The notes under the pieces: model-generated
Databases searched by the model: none
What the model was told of the DNA's origin: nothing
Seen by the model: the letters and a program-made list of their open reading frames with translations, nothing else
Program-made: the position numbers and the translations under genes
From: Symbiodinium microadriaticum
Lineage: Eukaryota; Sar; Dinophyceae; Suessiales; Symbiodiniaceae
Reading direction: 5' to 3'
Assembly: GCA_001939145.1 (NCBI GenBank)
Contig: LSRX01000341.1
Location: 133,941-197,940 of the forward strand
Length of the DNA: 64,000 bases
Part shown: one piece after another, positions 31,513 to 42,556 of the stretch
How the letters are laid out: each line of letters begins with the position of its first letter
Numbering within the stretch: the first letter of the stretch is position 1

Positions 31513-33391
31513 GAGAACTTCGGCGACTTCGAGATCAGCTCGAGGAGCAAATCCGTCAAGCGCAGGCTGGGACTGGGACCAATGTCGAAAAGTCAAAGAG
31601 ACCTGCCTCTTGAGTCTTTTTGAATGTGATGTTTCGTTGCGAGGCGGAGGCCGAGCGCCAGCGGAAGAGGGCGGAGGAGGCCATGAAGAAGTTGGAGGAG
31701 GAGATGAAGATCTTTGGCAAAATTAAAAGAAAAGCCCTGATTGGGAACACGCGATCTTGGTCAAGACCCCAAGGAAGGCCGAGCAGCTCATTGCGGAACT
31801 TCGGCGCAAGCTCCGCGAGTTGCAGGATTCTAGCCGAACATGGCTGCCCGTAGCGGGGGTGCAGATGTATGACTGATGGGTGCAGGTGTGGTCCGGTGTG
31901 AAATGCCAGGTTGACGATTCTGCCATGTGGGGACAGGGAGCATGGTAATCAGCAGGTGGAACTTAGCTGCAGAGTGGTACGGCACGTGTGGAGTTTGGCC
32001 AGGAGCTCCTCCAAAAAGCTGGACTTGGCAAGCTGGTGCTGGACTTATCAAAAGAGCCACTTCTGTTTTCAACGCGCAGACTGCACACGGAATGCTTCGC
32101 CCAAGCGGGGTTGTGAAGTCGCAGAGCGCTTAGCTCGAGGTTGAAGAAGCGCTGGCTGCCTCTGGGCTGACGGACTTCTTGAAGGGCCGTGATGTGTTTG
32201 AGAGGCCCACTGCATCGCAGTTCAGCTCCAGCAAACACAGGGGTCCTTCGGTTCGCCTTCAGGAGAGCACTTAGTTACGGACCTCCCATGCGCACCTGCT
32301 GATGTTCTGCTCTCGTCACCAGGCTGTATCGGGATGCCTTGCGGCGCATGCGGACACAGGCGGAGATCCAGGCCCGCCTCAGCGAGGAAAGCGCCAATCA
32401 GTTTGTCCGGACGCTGCACGATCTGGCCAACCATCCCCTCGTCGCGATCGAGGCAGCCATGGAGCTGCATGGAGGCTCTCCGGGATCACCTTTTCAGGTG
32501 ATGCGATTTTCTCCTGCTGAGACTCCCGGTGAAAGCGCCAAGCTCGTCAGATCCAAGACTGCGTTCTTGCCGGGTGAGCTGAAGGAAGGCGAGCGAACTG
32601 ATGATGCCACGGCAGATGCTCAACGTCCTGGCAATGTACGACGGGCTTTGACACTGGCTTCAGGCATGGAGGAGAAAGCACTGGGAAAACATGGCGTGAG
32701 CCAACCATTGCTGGCAAAACAAGGTTCTGGTTATGTGCGAATGGGTTCAGGCTTAAGCCAGCGCGCAGAAGGATCCCTTTTGGTTTCTCCAACCAGCTCT
32801 GTGAAAGCAAGATCACAGACAACTCCACCGTCTCAGAGCTTGACTTCTGCAAGGCCTTTGGCAGCTGGTCCAAGCTGGCCGTTGGGCAACCAGGCGATGT
32901 CCGTAGAGGGAAGTGGAAGCTTCACGCGCGCTTCGAGCAGAGGCTCTGACGCTGCCTCGTCACCAGTGGAGAGCCAATCGCCGCAGCAAGCTCGCTCGCA
33001 AAGTCCGACTCGTTCCCAGAGCCCGGGCCCGATTCCGAGCGGGCAGCGTGAAAGGCGTGAGAGCCTGGGCCTGCCTTTGCAGCCGATCCTCTCCGTCAGC
33101 AGTATCGGGCCCAGACCAGCGCCAAGTCAGCTCGTCCCGACCGTCCCGAATCCCAAAGGACCGCTGCATGGACCATCACCGATGTTCGCCTTGCTGAACC
33201 TTCCAAGCAAGACTCTGCCAGGATCGGCGAAACGCCGCGACAGCAGAAGCTCGCCTGGGCGCCTCGCCGGGCAGAAGGCATCGGAGGTGCTTCGATCTGC
33301 TGGCAGCTTAGCCATGCCTACACCTGCCGCTTGGCTTTTGCAGTCCCAGACAGAGCTTCGACATGGTTCTCCATCTCGAGATTCGCTATAA
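31513..33391 (+). CDS. Coiled-coil protein with Ser/Pro-rich C-terminal tail
   Basis: Exons: ~31513-31610 (LRRLRDQLEEQIRQAQAG), 31644-31849, ~31990-32079 (ELLQKAGLGKLVLDLSKEPL), ~32140-32275 (VEEALAASGLTDFLKGRDVF), 32323-33391 (terminal, stop TAA 33389-33391). Exon 2 opens with a strong charged helix, AERQRKRAEEAMKKLEEEMK, and after a one-base frame change near 31,719-31,737 continues as KAEQLIAELRRKLRELQD. The last exon (356 codons) starts RDALRRMRTQAEIQARLSEE and soon becomes low-complexity, with SQSPTRSQSPGPIPS near the middle and many Ser-Pro pairs, so possible proline-directed phosphorylation. The probable role is a scaffold or cytoskeletal protein. No catalytic domain seen. Acceptors of exons 2, 4 and 5 are AG followed by G. 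Confidence 0.6.
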
Positions 33392-33934
33392 CTTCCTGCA
33401 GTGCTGAAAGGTACGAACTGGTCAACATGCCAACGGCCCATGCAGCGTCAAAGCCGTGAAAACGTTTACGTCCGGCCAAGGTATCTCAGTCGAAGTTCCT
33501 GCAAGCCATCCAGGGCAAGAGACAAGCAGCGTGATCTTTTCTCCGGTGTTGCATTGCCGGATCTTCAGGTCTGTCAAGAGGTGCTATCGGTGATGTTAAA
33601 TCATGACAGACCTAAGCGTTGGGCATTGCTGTGACGTCCTCCCAAGTGCAACAGACAAGTAGTCCGGTAATAGCGGGCTCAAATGGTTCCTGTGCCCGTG
33701 AGAGATTACGACTAATTGCCCACGCGACATGTCCATTCGCTGAAGGCATGGTGCAACGAAGATCCCTCTGTTCGCAGATTCGCAGTACATGTCATCAGAT
33801 CGTAGGTCGAAGATGACAGTTGCGTCATCGCACGAATGCTCCTAACAAATGTGCTTCTTGCACAGCTTGCCTGTCAGCAGAAGTGGACAAATGTAACAGC
33901 CGCACGTTTTGTCTCTGCTTATTTCCGAGCGCAT
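33392..33934. other. No gene seen; 3' flank
   Basis: About 540 bp between the coiled-coil gene and the microsatellite island. Short ORFs only. Confidence 0.5.
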
Positions 33935-34182
33935 ACATACATAATTACAAACAGACAGACAGACATACGGACATACATATGCACTTACACGTACATGTAC
34001 ATATACACTATACACATACGCATACGTACATACATCATACATACATATGTATGTACGTACGTACGTACATACTTACGTCGTGCGCATATGCATATGCATA
34101 TGTATGTATTTATGTATGTATGTATGTGCGTATGTATGTGTGTATGTATGTGTGTATGAATGTATTTATGTATGTATGTATG

Positions 34183-34213
<31 letters not shown>

Positions 34214-34385
34214 TGTATGTATGTATGTATGTATGTATATGTGTATGTATGTATGTATGTATGTATGTATGTATGTATGTATGTATGTATGTATGTATGT
34301 ATGTATGTATGTATGTATATGTGTATGTATGTATGTATGTATGTATGTATGTATGGATGTATGTATGCATGTATGTATTTAAAAT
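33935..34385. repeat. Microsatellite (ACAT)n then (GTAT)n, inverted halves
   Basis: Starts as ACATAC/CATACA repeats (33,935-34,050) and switches to GTAT/TATG repeats (about 34,050-34,380), so the two halves are complementary and could fold back. The ORFs here (Tyr-Val-Cys-Met on +, His-Thr-Tyr-Ile on -) are repeat artefacts. Confidence 0.95.
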
Positions 34386-35640
34386 ACATAAATAAATAAA
34401 TGTATATATATATATATGTGTGTGTGCGTGTGCTTACATATTTAGATATACATACATGCACATATACAGAATAGATCAATCGAATAGATACTGCAACTCA
34501 ATATAATGGAGTTTGCACAGCATAGCATAATGTAATACAGTATAATGTGACGTAGTGGAACATAGCATGGTAGAGCAATAAACGCTGTCACAGATCTATA
34601 GCAGCGAAGATTGTATGATAATGGTTACTATGACATGTAATTCACTGAAAGAAAACACAAACATGTAACACACACATATACATACATACAAAAATACATA
34701 CATACAAACATACATACATACATACATACATGTCTATGTGTATATATATATATATATATCTACACATGTACCCATACATGTAGATACAAGCATGCCAGAA
34801 TAGATAGAGATGAAAAGCATTATAGTACATGTTATATTGAATCATACTGTATCTTGCTGCCATACACGTACATCCCTCTGAGTGTATATATATATATATA
34901 TATGTTTGTATGTATATGTATATGTGTATATATATATGTACATATACCTATCCTTTGTATATGTATATGTATATGTATATGTATGTAGCTACGAGTCACT
35001 TCGTTACATTACATTAAACTAGTCTATATGTTGTAGTATTATACCTACATTATGTTATCATATATAGTAGTTACTATTTAGTGTCTATTTTGTAATGCTA
35101 CATAATATATCCTGTCGTAGTATACTGTCTCAGAGTATTCCATGATATACTGCTTTAGAATATATCATGTAGGACATACCGTATAATACTATATTGTAAT
35201 GTATCAGATCACAACTCGTTATATTACATTATGCTTAATTAAACTATGCCACAGTTGCAATGCAACATACTCTACTATATTTCATTTGGTTAGATTGTGC
35301 AAGGTTGTATGTTAACGCATCATGTTATAATATGTTCTGTTACATTATAATATGCTTTGATCTAGTATAATATATATATTTAATAATAATTTATTATTGT
35401 TATTATTATGATGTTCTGTTATATTATGTTACGTTTATGATTCACTGTATTCTGTTGAAATCCACGTTATATTATGATATGATGAAGTGCTACGTTTTGC
35501 ATATTCACATTGCTTTACACATACATGCATATGCATATCATGTCGGTTCTGTATGTATATATGGATATATATACATACAGACATACATATTTGCATACAC
35601 ACATGAGCTCATGTATGTAGTTGGACATATTTATATCTAA
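34386..35640. repeat. AT-rich island with further ACAT/AT microsatellites
   Basis: Contains ACATAC repeats at about 34,670-34,730, AT runs at about 34,740-34,760 and 34,885-34,905, and TATATG repeats to about 34,985. From 35,000 to 35,420 the sequence is AT-rich with many TATTATA/ATAATATA variants. No gene. Confidence 0.8.
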
Positions 35641-36306
35641 TCATGCATCATCGATTGCTCAAGCAGTGATATCTCTGAATGTCAAAGAGGGTCAAGGTTG
35701 TTGCAGCAGTCTCTCCGACGAGAAGCTGTCCGTAGCAACAACGACAACGACTGTCGAAGACAGTTGTTTCGATGCATTTTTGCGGCATGATTGGTCTCTG
35801 GAAGCTAACCCCCTCAAGACTTGAAGTTGTCCCAATGCAGTACAGTCCCTGCCTGTCGGGTCCCATCTAGCAATGCAGGAGGCAATTCCAGTGCAGAGAC
35901 AATGTCTCCTCCACAAATGAAATCGGGGGTGGTTTGCGACACCAGTTTCCTTGTGGCTGCCGACCATGCAGCAGGATACGACACATCACAAGCGAGTCTC
36001 GAGTAAAGAGTATTGTGCTCACGAATAGTTCTATGCTGTTGGAACCCTCTGCCGGGGAAGTGCAGCACTGTAACAAAAAGCCATTTATTGCGAACCCCGT
36101 GAGCTCAAGATGCAGCGCTATGGAATTATTAAGCAGGCAGGTGAACCTGCAAAAGCTGATGTGTCGGCTCATAGGTTCTAGGATCAATTATATGGCTTTC
36201 GGCAGCGAGATGCTCGCAGATGCCAAGTTTCACGTGCTCGATAGTGCCATGATGAGATATTTGGCGAGTGAGGTGGTAAAAGCGCTTGCATGCAAAGCGG
36301 CTAGAT
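35641..36306. other. No firm gene
   Basis: Ordinary composition returns. The ORF at 35,934-36,326 (+) is open for 130 codons but has no domain and lacks splice context. It may hold the 5' region of the LVIVD gene. Confidence 0.4.
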
Positions 36307-38129
36307 GTTTCCACAATCCAGCTTGATTTTAGTGCAGTTGCTGGTGGCGCTCGTGCCGGGGCTCAGCCAAGGAGAGGCTGGGCAACCTTGACACGACCTG
36401 GTCCACCCGCCACCGGACGAAACAGCTTGCCATGTTGCAACCTCCCGGGGGGTGCGACATGTGCCAAGGTCTGGCGGAAAGCGCTATAGCTGTGCAGAAC
36501 AATCAGGCGGGAAGCGTCAATTGCATTCCGCTCAGTCGTTTGAAGCTACAGGCAGTTCCCAGCAAGGAGGGCTGATGACGCATGTCTCTTTTTATTTGCG
36601 CAACAAAAGACCATGATTTGCTGAGGCAGGTGAGCTACAAACGACTGTGCTAAAGCATACAGTTCAGGGTCACTTGTCAACAACTTGTCGCAGACTCACC
36701 GGGATCTACAAGATCCTACATGTCCTACTTGGAATTAACGGCCATCAGCAGGCACTTGCAACTCGTGTGTAGCTGCCAGCCTCCGATCCCAGCAAACCGC
36801 GGAGGCCAACATTCAACATCTACAAGAGATGCTCGATGCCATGGTTGGTGGACAGATGCCTGGTGCAGTTTCAGGCTCTATTCATTTTTTTGGGGGATCG
36901 TCGCCCATCACCGTGTGTATGGATCTTTGCCCGAGCTCCAAGCCCTTCGGTCCAGGGTGTTTGCGTGATGTTACTAGTGCTGCCATGTTGAGGACCAGTG
37001 TGGCGTCCAACGAGTCCAACACCACCAGCACCACCGAAACCTCCACGATGCCAGACACCACAGCCGATGCTGGCAGCGAAGGCGACCTGACAGCCGACAA
37101 CCTGACGACCGACAGCCCGACGACCGACAGCCAGACGACCGACAGCCAGACGACTTCAGATCAAGAATTGGAGGATCTGGCACAGCAACCTGGCTGAGCA
37201 TCTCCAGAATTGCACACTGGGCCTGCAGCCAGAGTTTTGGCGCTCCGGACGGCAGACTGTCATGTAGCATGTACTTAGGTTCACTACGCCCAAGCTTGTG
37301 GGTGAGCTCAAGGATGCTCACCTGGTACTTGTCGCGCTTGCCTCTGCACAGACTTGTTTTGCAAGTACATGTTGCAGAGGGACTCACTGCAACTCCCAAC
37401 GGCCCTACGGCCTTTCATGAGTGTGGATGGGCTGTAGCACAAGGTTCAGTTGCATACCCCCGAAAGCAAGAACGCGAGCACTTCCGGCATGATCAGAGCG
37501 AATGGTCCGCAGCATGATATCCAGGTGAGCAATTCTTTAATTTCTCCCAGACGGGTTGAACTTGACGATGTGGGCTTGTCGCCCTTTGCGTCGGCAGGAG
37601 CAGCCAGATCTCACGGGACCTCGAGACGTTAAAATCCACGCAGGGAAAGCGCAAGCCTTCGTCGTGACGTCGACGAATCCTGGACTCAGTGTGGCGCCTC
37701 GGATATATGGAAGGCACGGTTTAGTTCCAGGTCCTATCCGAAAGTCGTAGCGTGGATTGTGTTGTTGTATGTCGTTGCCGATTGCCGATCAGAAAGGTCA
37801 GCCTGGCAGATCCAGCGCATCCAGCGATAATTGGCTCAGTGCTCCTAGGCCGAAGCCAGGATTCGATGGGCCTACATGGCGCCAGACTGAACCTCCGATG
37901 TCCGACTTCGAGCTAGCTTGTCACGGTGATTCCCGCGTTTCAAGTCCCAACTTGATGTCTCGACCCTCAACCCCCTCCCGGAACTCGTGGCTGCCGAGGC
38001 ACAATGCCAATGCCATGGCCGAGGTGCTCGCCCGATTCTGGCTGTAGTCGTGTGTGAATGAATGAATGAATGAATGAATGAATGAAATAAATGAATGAAT
38101 GAATGTATGTATGTATGTATGTATGTATG

Positions 38130-38168
<39 letters not shown>

Positions 38169-41100
38169 TACATATGTATATACACATGCGCATACAAAAC
38201 TTATATGAAACAAAAAAGATTGACAGATAGATAAGCAGGTCGATACAGTAGATCGATTGATAGCTAGACACGTAGATACTGTAAATAAACAGATAGATAG
38301 GTATCTAGATGTACATCGTCGCAGACGGGGTGCTCTTCGGCTTGGTAGCTGAAACTTTATGACCGGCTGGTAATGCTATCATGCACAGACATGCTCCAAG
38401 TACATCTATTGGAAGTCAGAGCTCACAAGACAGTTTCGGCCAGAGGCGCGCGCGGTCGCTTTAAGCGAAGAAGGTGAAGGTGGCCACCATGCCTTTGTGG
38501 TTGCTTCGAACTCTGCTACGGTGACGGCCATCGACGTCTCTGACCCGGCTCGTCGACGGGAGATGTGGGGAGCTGTGCTGTTCGTTTAGCGGACTGAAGT
38601 GCGATCAGTGACTACTTTTGCCATAGCAAATCCATGCCGGCCAGCCGGATATTTGGCAGTTCTCCTACACGATTTGGGCAACTAGTGCTCAGTGGCTGAG
38701 ACCTGCAGAGGCAAACATGCGCGTGGTGGGGTCTTTGCAGGCATCTTGGTGGCGAGATCAGATGGCTAACTTGTATTGGTGTTTCTGGTCTTATCCAAGC
38801 ATGCGCAACCTAGTTAGGGTGACTGCCAAGGCTGAGGCAGTGCTATGTTCCATGCCGGTAAGATACCAGTTGCAATAGCCTCACTTCTCATTCCTATTTA
38901 ACTAATCCGATGCGCGAAGCCGTTCCAGTTGCTTTTATTGAGCTGTAGAATGTTCAGAGTTAGCCTCGAATTAGAGGAAGCCTAGACCTCAGCAGCTGAG
39001 GACAAAGTGGCCCTCAGCGGTGCCCGGGCCGTCGTTGTGAAGGGAATGTATGCCTTTGTCGCAGGCGCCGGCCTCGACCCCTGGAATCCAGAATTGAGAC
39101 CCGCGTGCTTGCAGTTGTGAATCTTGCTTTCTGGATGCTTGAGAGTGCACGCAGCATAGCATTGTGGCAGCTGCCCGGAGGCACCTATTCGCACACATTG
39201 TCCATTGTCGACATCTCCCAGCCTGCGCAGATGACTTTAACAGGCACAGGGGGCTCGTTACTTCATGTTCGGCTTGCGCTAGGCGGCGCTATGTATCTGC
39301 AGTTGCCAGGCAGGATTGGAACAAAGTTGTAGGCACAGAATGCGTGTGCAGTAGCAGGCTGTACTTTAGAGGCTGGCAGTGGGCAACCCATGCAACCAAC
39401 TAATGCGCTTCTGGTCTGCGTGACGCCGGATGCTGGCCTCAGGAGCGTACCACGATGCTGATGACATGCAGTTTCCGACCGGCATCGACGTTTTTGGTTA
39501 CCTGGGCTCGATACAAGCGAAACACGTGCTGGGGGCGGGTGTCGTCGTGGATGTCGGCGCTGGTCAAGGGCAGTTGTCGAGTGAAAGCAGGGGGGGAGAT
39601 GAAAGAGAGAAGGAAGAGCATGGGCAGAAATGAGAGCAGAGCGGAGCTTGTATCATGGACTGATTTACCAGCGTTTGCCCAATCTCGCGTTCCTTGCCTA
39701 AGCCGAACTGCGCGGCATGGGCAGGAGGTAAAGCTCCGATGCAGGCTCTGCTGATAGAAGCTGTGCGGGAAGGGTGGGAGCCGAGCGACTGCGTTGTGCA
39801 TCGTTGTGCGGCCGAGACAATCTCCGTCGCTTGGTATGGTGTGACTGTGACCCCCAAGGCGATGGAAATGTGAAAGGGGCCCTCGTCTAATGCCTAATGC
39901 CTACAAAGATGATGATGAAAATATGTAAGCGTCTAGGAAAAGTGGGGAGCGATTTATGCAAGCAGACGGGGCAGGAACTTGGACATGCTGTAGAACAAGC
40001 ACTGGTCACAATGTTTTCGCCCAAGAACATGAAAGTTGCGTGTCCGACAGTAGCAGCACTAGAAGCAAATTGAGACATGCACGAAGTGCCGCAATAATTG
40101 CTAAGACAACTTCGTGCTGGTCGCGAGCTCCTCCGGCCATGCGCTGGTCATCGTCGATGTCTCGAACCCAGCGTCGCCGCAGAAATACAGCTGCCGGGCC
40201 GCTGAAGCAGTTCGTTCTGATTGAAGTTGGACGCAGAGCAGGGCTGCAGTTTGCGCCAAAACGTGACCTAAGACTCTAAGATGTCTGTCAGGCATCTATT
40301 CCAGACACCGTTGGTTAGCCAAGGCGTTCTCAAAGATGCTCCAAGCCTGCGAGAAGCACGATGCGTCGTCGTGCAGGGCAAGTATGCCTATGTCGCAGAC
40401 GTGCATTTAAGCTACGTGATATCATGCGGGCGAGTTAGGACGGAATAGCCATGAAGAATTTCGGCACAGTGACTATGATGCTGCTCTCACGTATGTCTAG
40501 CCCCTCGTTTGGCCACGCAGGTACGACAGCTGTACACTCGACCTGTCAGTGACTACCTAGTCGAACCTGCATGAAGACTGCCACCAAGGTCGCCAGTGCC
40601 ACGCCCAACGCACTTTCTGCGGTCACCTCAGATCATTGAATGAAACACAGCCGGGAAAAGCCGCATTCGAACGAGTCGTCGTAAATGGAAGCACGTTGTG
40701 GCTCTGCACGTGGTGAATTATTCTAAGTCGATTGTCCTGCGGCGAGTTTCATGTAATCGATGTAGGTTGACTTGTTTCATGGCTCCGAACTGTGGCCAAG
40801 CCCGACACCCAGGTTATTGATATCTCGGACATTCGCAATCCTCTTCTTGTCTCCGTTGTGGAACGCGCAACTGCGGACATGGCAAGCCACGTTGCTGTCG
40901 ACTGTGCCTGGGGCAGACTCAGAACAGTCGATCAGAGCTTGTTCTTTTCAGGATCCTCGGCCGAAGTCACAGTCTCGAGGCCGCTTTGCATACGTGGCGA
41001 GTGCCTACAACGACGCCCTTACCGTCATTGACATCCGCGACCCGCGGGTACCTCGCTACGTTGGAACGTTGAAGGTTCGGACCTCAGCGTGACATCTTGC

Positions 41101-41860
41101 AGTGGGGGCAGTGACACAGGAGTGGGCCAGTAACGGGGCATGTTACAGCACGTTGAAGCTGGAAGATCTAATGCCAAACTTAAGTGTTTTGATGGGAAAC
41201 CATTTCCCACATGAGCGGTCGAACTTCCCGTCAAACAGCGATATTGCTATAAGCTGTCGAAGTTGTAACTAGAGTGATAGGTCGCCGTGGACAGCTGGCC
41301 CGGTTGGGGAATGTAGAAGCACCCCACTACTTCATTGCACCCTGTGCTTTCCGATACAGTCCGATACAGCCAAGGACAACTCCAAACAGAACGGCATCGA
41401 GACGGCCACCGGGCTTTCAGTTGACAGCGTTGAGTCCTCGGCTCACAGTAGGAGCACCTTGTCCCTGCCGCTTCTACTGGACCTTATCATGGGCCCGCCA
41501 CTACGCAGTTATCTAGAGCCGCTCGAGTTTTAGGACAACTACTTCCTCCCTCCCTAAGCAGTTTTGACGTCACCACATGGGGCCTAAAGGGACGAATTGT
41601 CTTGATGTTTGTTTGATCGGGGAATTTCCGGACCGAGAAAACACAAGTATGTACTGCATGCAGTTGCATGTTCCCGCGGTGATTCCGCGCGATGGAAAGC
41701 GACAACATCCTGTCTCTGCAGGTGGCTATTTCAGGGAAGTACGGAGTCTTTGTCAGCCCGGCGACGGATGCTATGGTTGCTCCTGGGTGACATTCGTGCA
41801 TGACATTGGCCTTTGTTACCCTCGTGGACGCACCGACACCCTAATTGTTCTCCAGGCATG
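36307..41860 (+). CDS. Putative secreted protein with LVIVD (beta-propeller-like) repeats
   Basis: The first exon starts at ATG 36307 and reads MFPQSSLILVQLLVALVPGL, a typical signal peptide. ~36765-37197 gives a helical then Cys-containing stretch and a Thr/Ser-rich mucin-like linker with TTDSQ repeats. LVIVD repeats follow in separate exons: ~37625-37710 (AGKAQAFVVTSTNPGLSV), ~38468-38575 (AFVVASNSATVTAIDVSDPA), 39001-39064 plus 39181 to ~39223 (ARAVVVKGMYAFVAG joined to TYSHTLSIVDISQP), ~40108-40185 (FVLVASSSGHALVIVDVSNP), 40292 to ~40398 (ARCVVVQGKYAYVA), ~40798-40880 (TQVIDISDIRNP), 40952-41074 (RFAYVASAYNDALTVIDIRD), ~41722-41785 (VAISGKYGVFVS). LVIVD repeats are known as ~40-residue blades of predicted propellers in surface proteins. 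The complete exon chain was not solved. Confidence 0.7.
37090..37156 (+). repeat. 15-bp coding repeat (TTDSQ)n
   Basis: Four copies of ACGACCGACAGCCAG or a close variant in frame, encoding Thr-Thr-Asp-Ser-Gln/Pro. They lie in the Thr-rich linker of the putative secreted LVIVD protein and would be a good O-glycosylation target. Confidence 0.85.
38053..38166. repeat. Microsatellite (GAAT)n, (GTAT)n, (AT)n in intron
   Basis: GAAT/TGAA repeats (38,053-38,104) pass into GTAT repeats and then a pure AT run to 38,164. Located in an intron of the LVIVD gene. Confidence 0.95.
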
Positions 41861-42426
41861 GCAGCTGCCGTATTACTGCGATGCAGGGTCTCCGTCCGAA
41901 ACGCAGCAGTTTGGAGACTCTCGGCAGCAGTCGATGCGGCTAGTGAATAAGCAGTTTTCCATGAAGTGTCTTCGTGTCTCCGGCGCATGTGCAAGGACTG
42001 TGCCTGTGTGCACAGGTGTAGCCGTATGCGCCGGTAGGCTAGCAGTCAGACGGACCAGGGAGTGTGATATATTGCCATTGCACTGCTCATTTCTCGGATG
42101 CGGTGCGACTCCCATGAAGGCAAGTTTGACTGATTGTAGGGTGCATGTGGAATAGGGTGATAGACTCAAGCAATTCACCTCGCAACTTCGGGCACCTCGT
42201 ATTCGAAAACAAAGTGTTGTCCCTATTTCACCAGTCAGTGCTGCATGCGCTTCGCAGTTCGGACAGGCCAATCTCGCCCCATGGTAGTCAGCAGCCGTGA
42301 ATGTTCCAAGCCTTTCGAGTCTTCGGTGACCTGTTAAAGCACCCGATGCAGAATCGAAGTATTTCTTACGTAGGCTGACATGTTCTCTTTACCTGCAAGC
42401 TACACATCACATGGATGTCCTGCACA

Positions 42427-42556
42427 GGAAGAGGCGGAGGCAAACGTGCCAGTGACAGAGGAAGTGCCAGAGGAAGAGGCGGAGGCAAACCTGCCAGTGA
42501 CAGAGGAAGTGCCAGAGGAAGAGGCAGAGGCCAACTTGCCAAATGCACCGGTGTGG
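42427..42556 (+). repeat. 45-bp coding repeat, open in two frames
   Basis: Nearly three copies of a 45-bp unit. Frame 1 gives EEAEANLPVTEEVPE (acidic, 15 residues per unit). The overlapping frame gives GRGGGKPASDRGSAR (RG-rich basic). The acidic frame fits the flanking splice sites (acceptor CACAG at 42,426, donor GTAAGA at 42,557). Confidence 0.85.

Noticed and set aside
36340-36560. Saposin-like CxxC segment (GGCDMCQGLAESAIAVQNNQ)
   Set aside because: Only one Cys pair and one Cys later in the same frame are visible, not the six expected of a saposin domain; the frame also differs from the signal-peptide exon.
37270-37420. Leishmanolysin-like (M8) start: TTPKLVGELKDAHLVLVALA then a Cys-rich stretch
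   Set aside because: The similarity is short, the continuation needs a frame change, and no HExxH zinc motif was found downstream before the LVIVD repeats.
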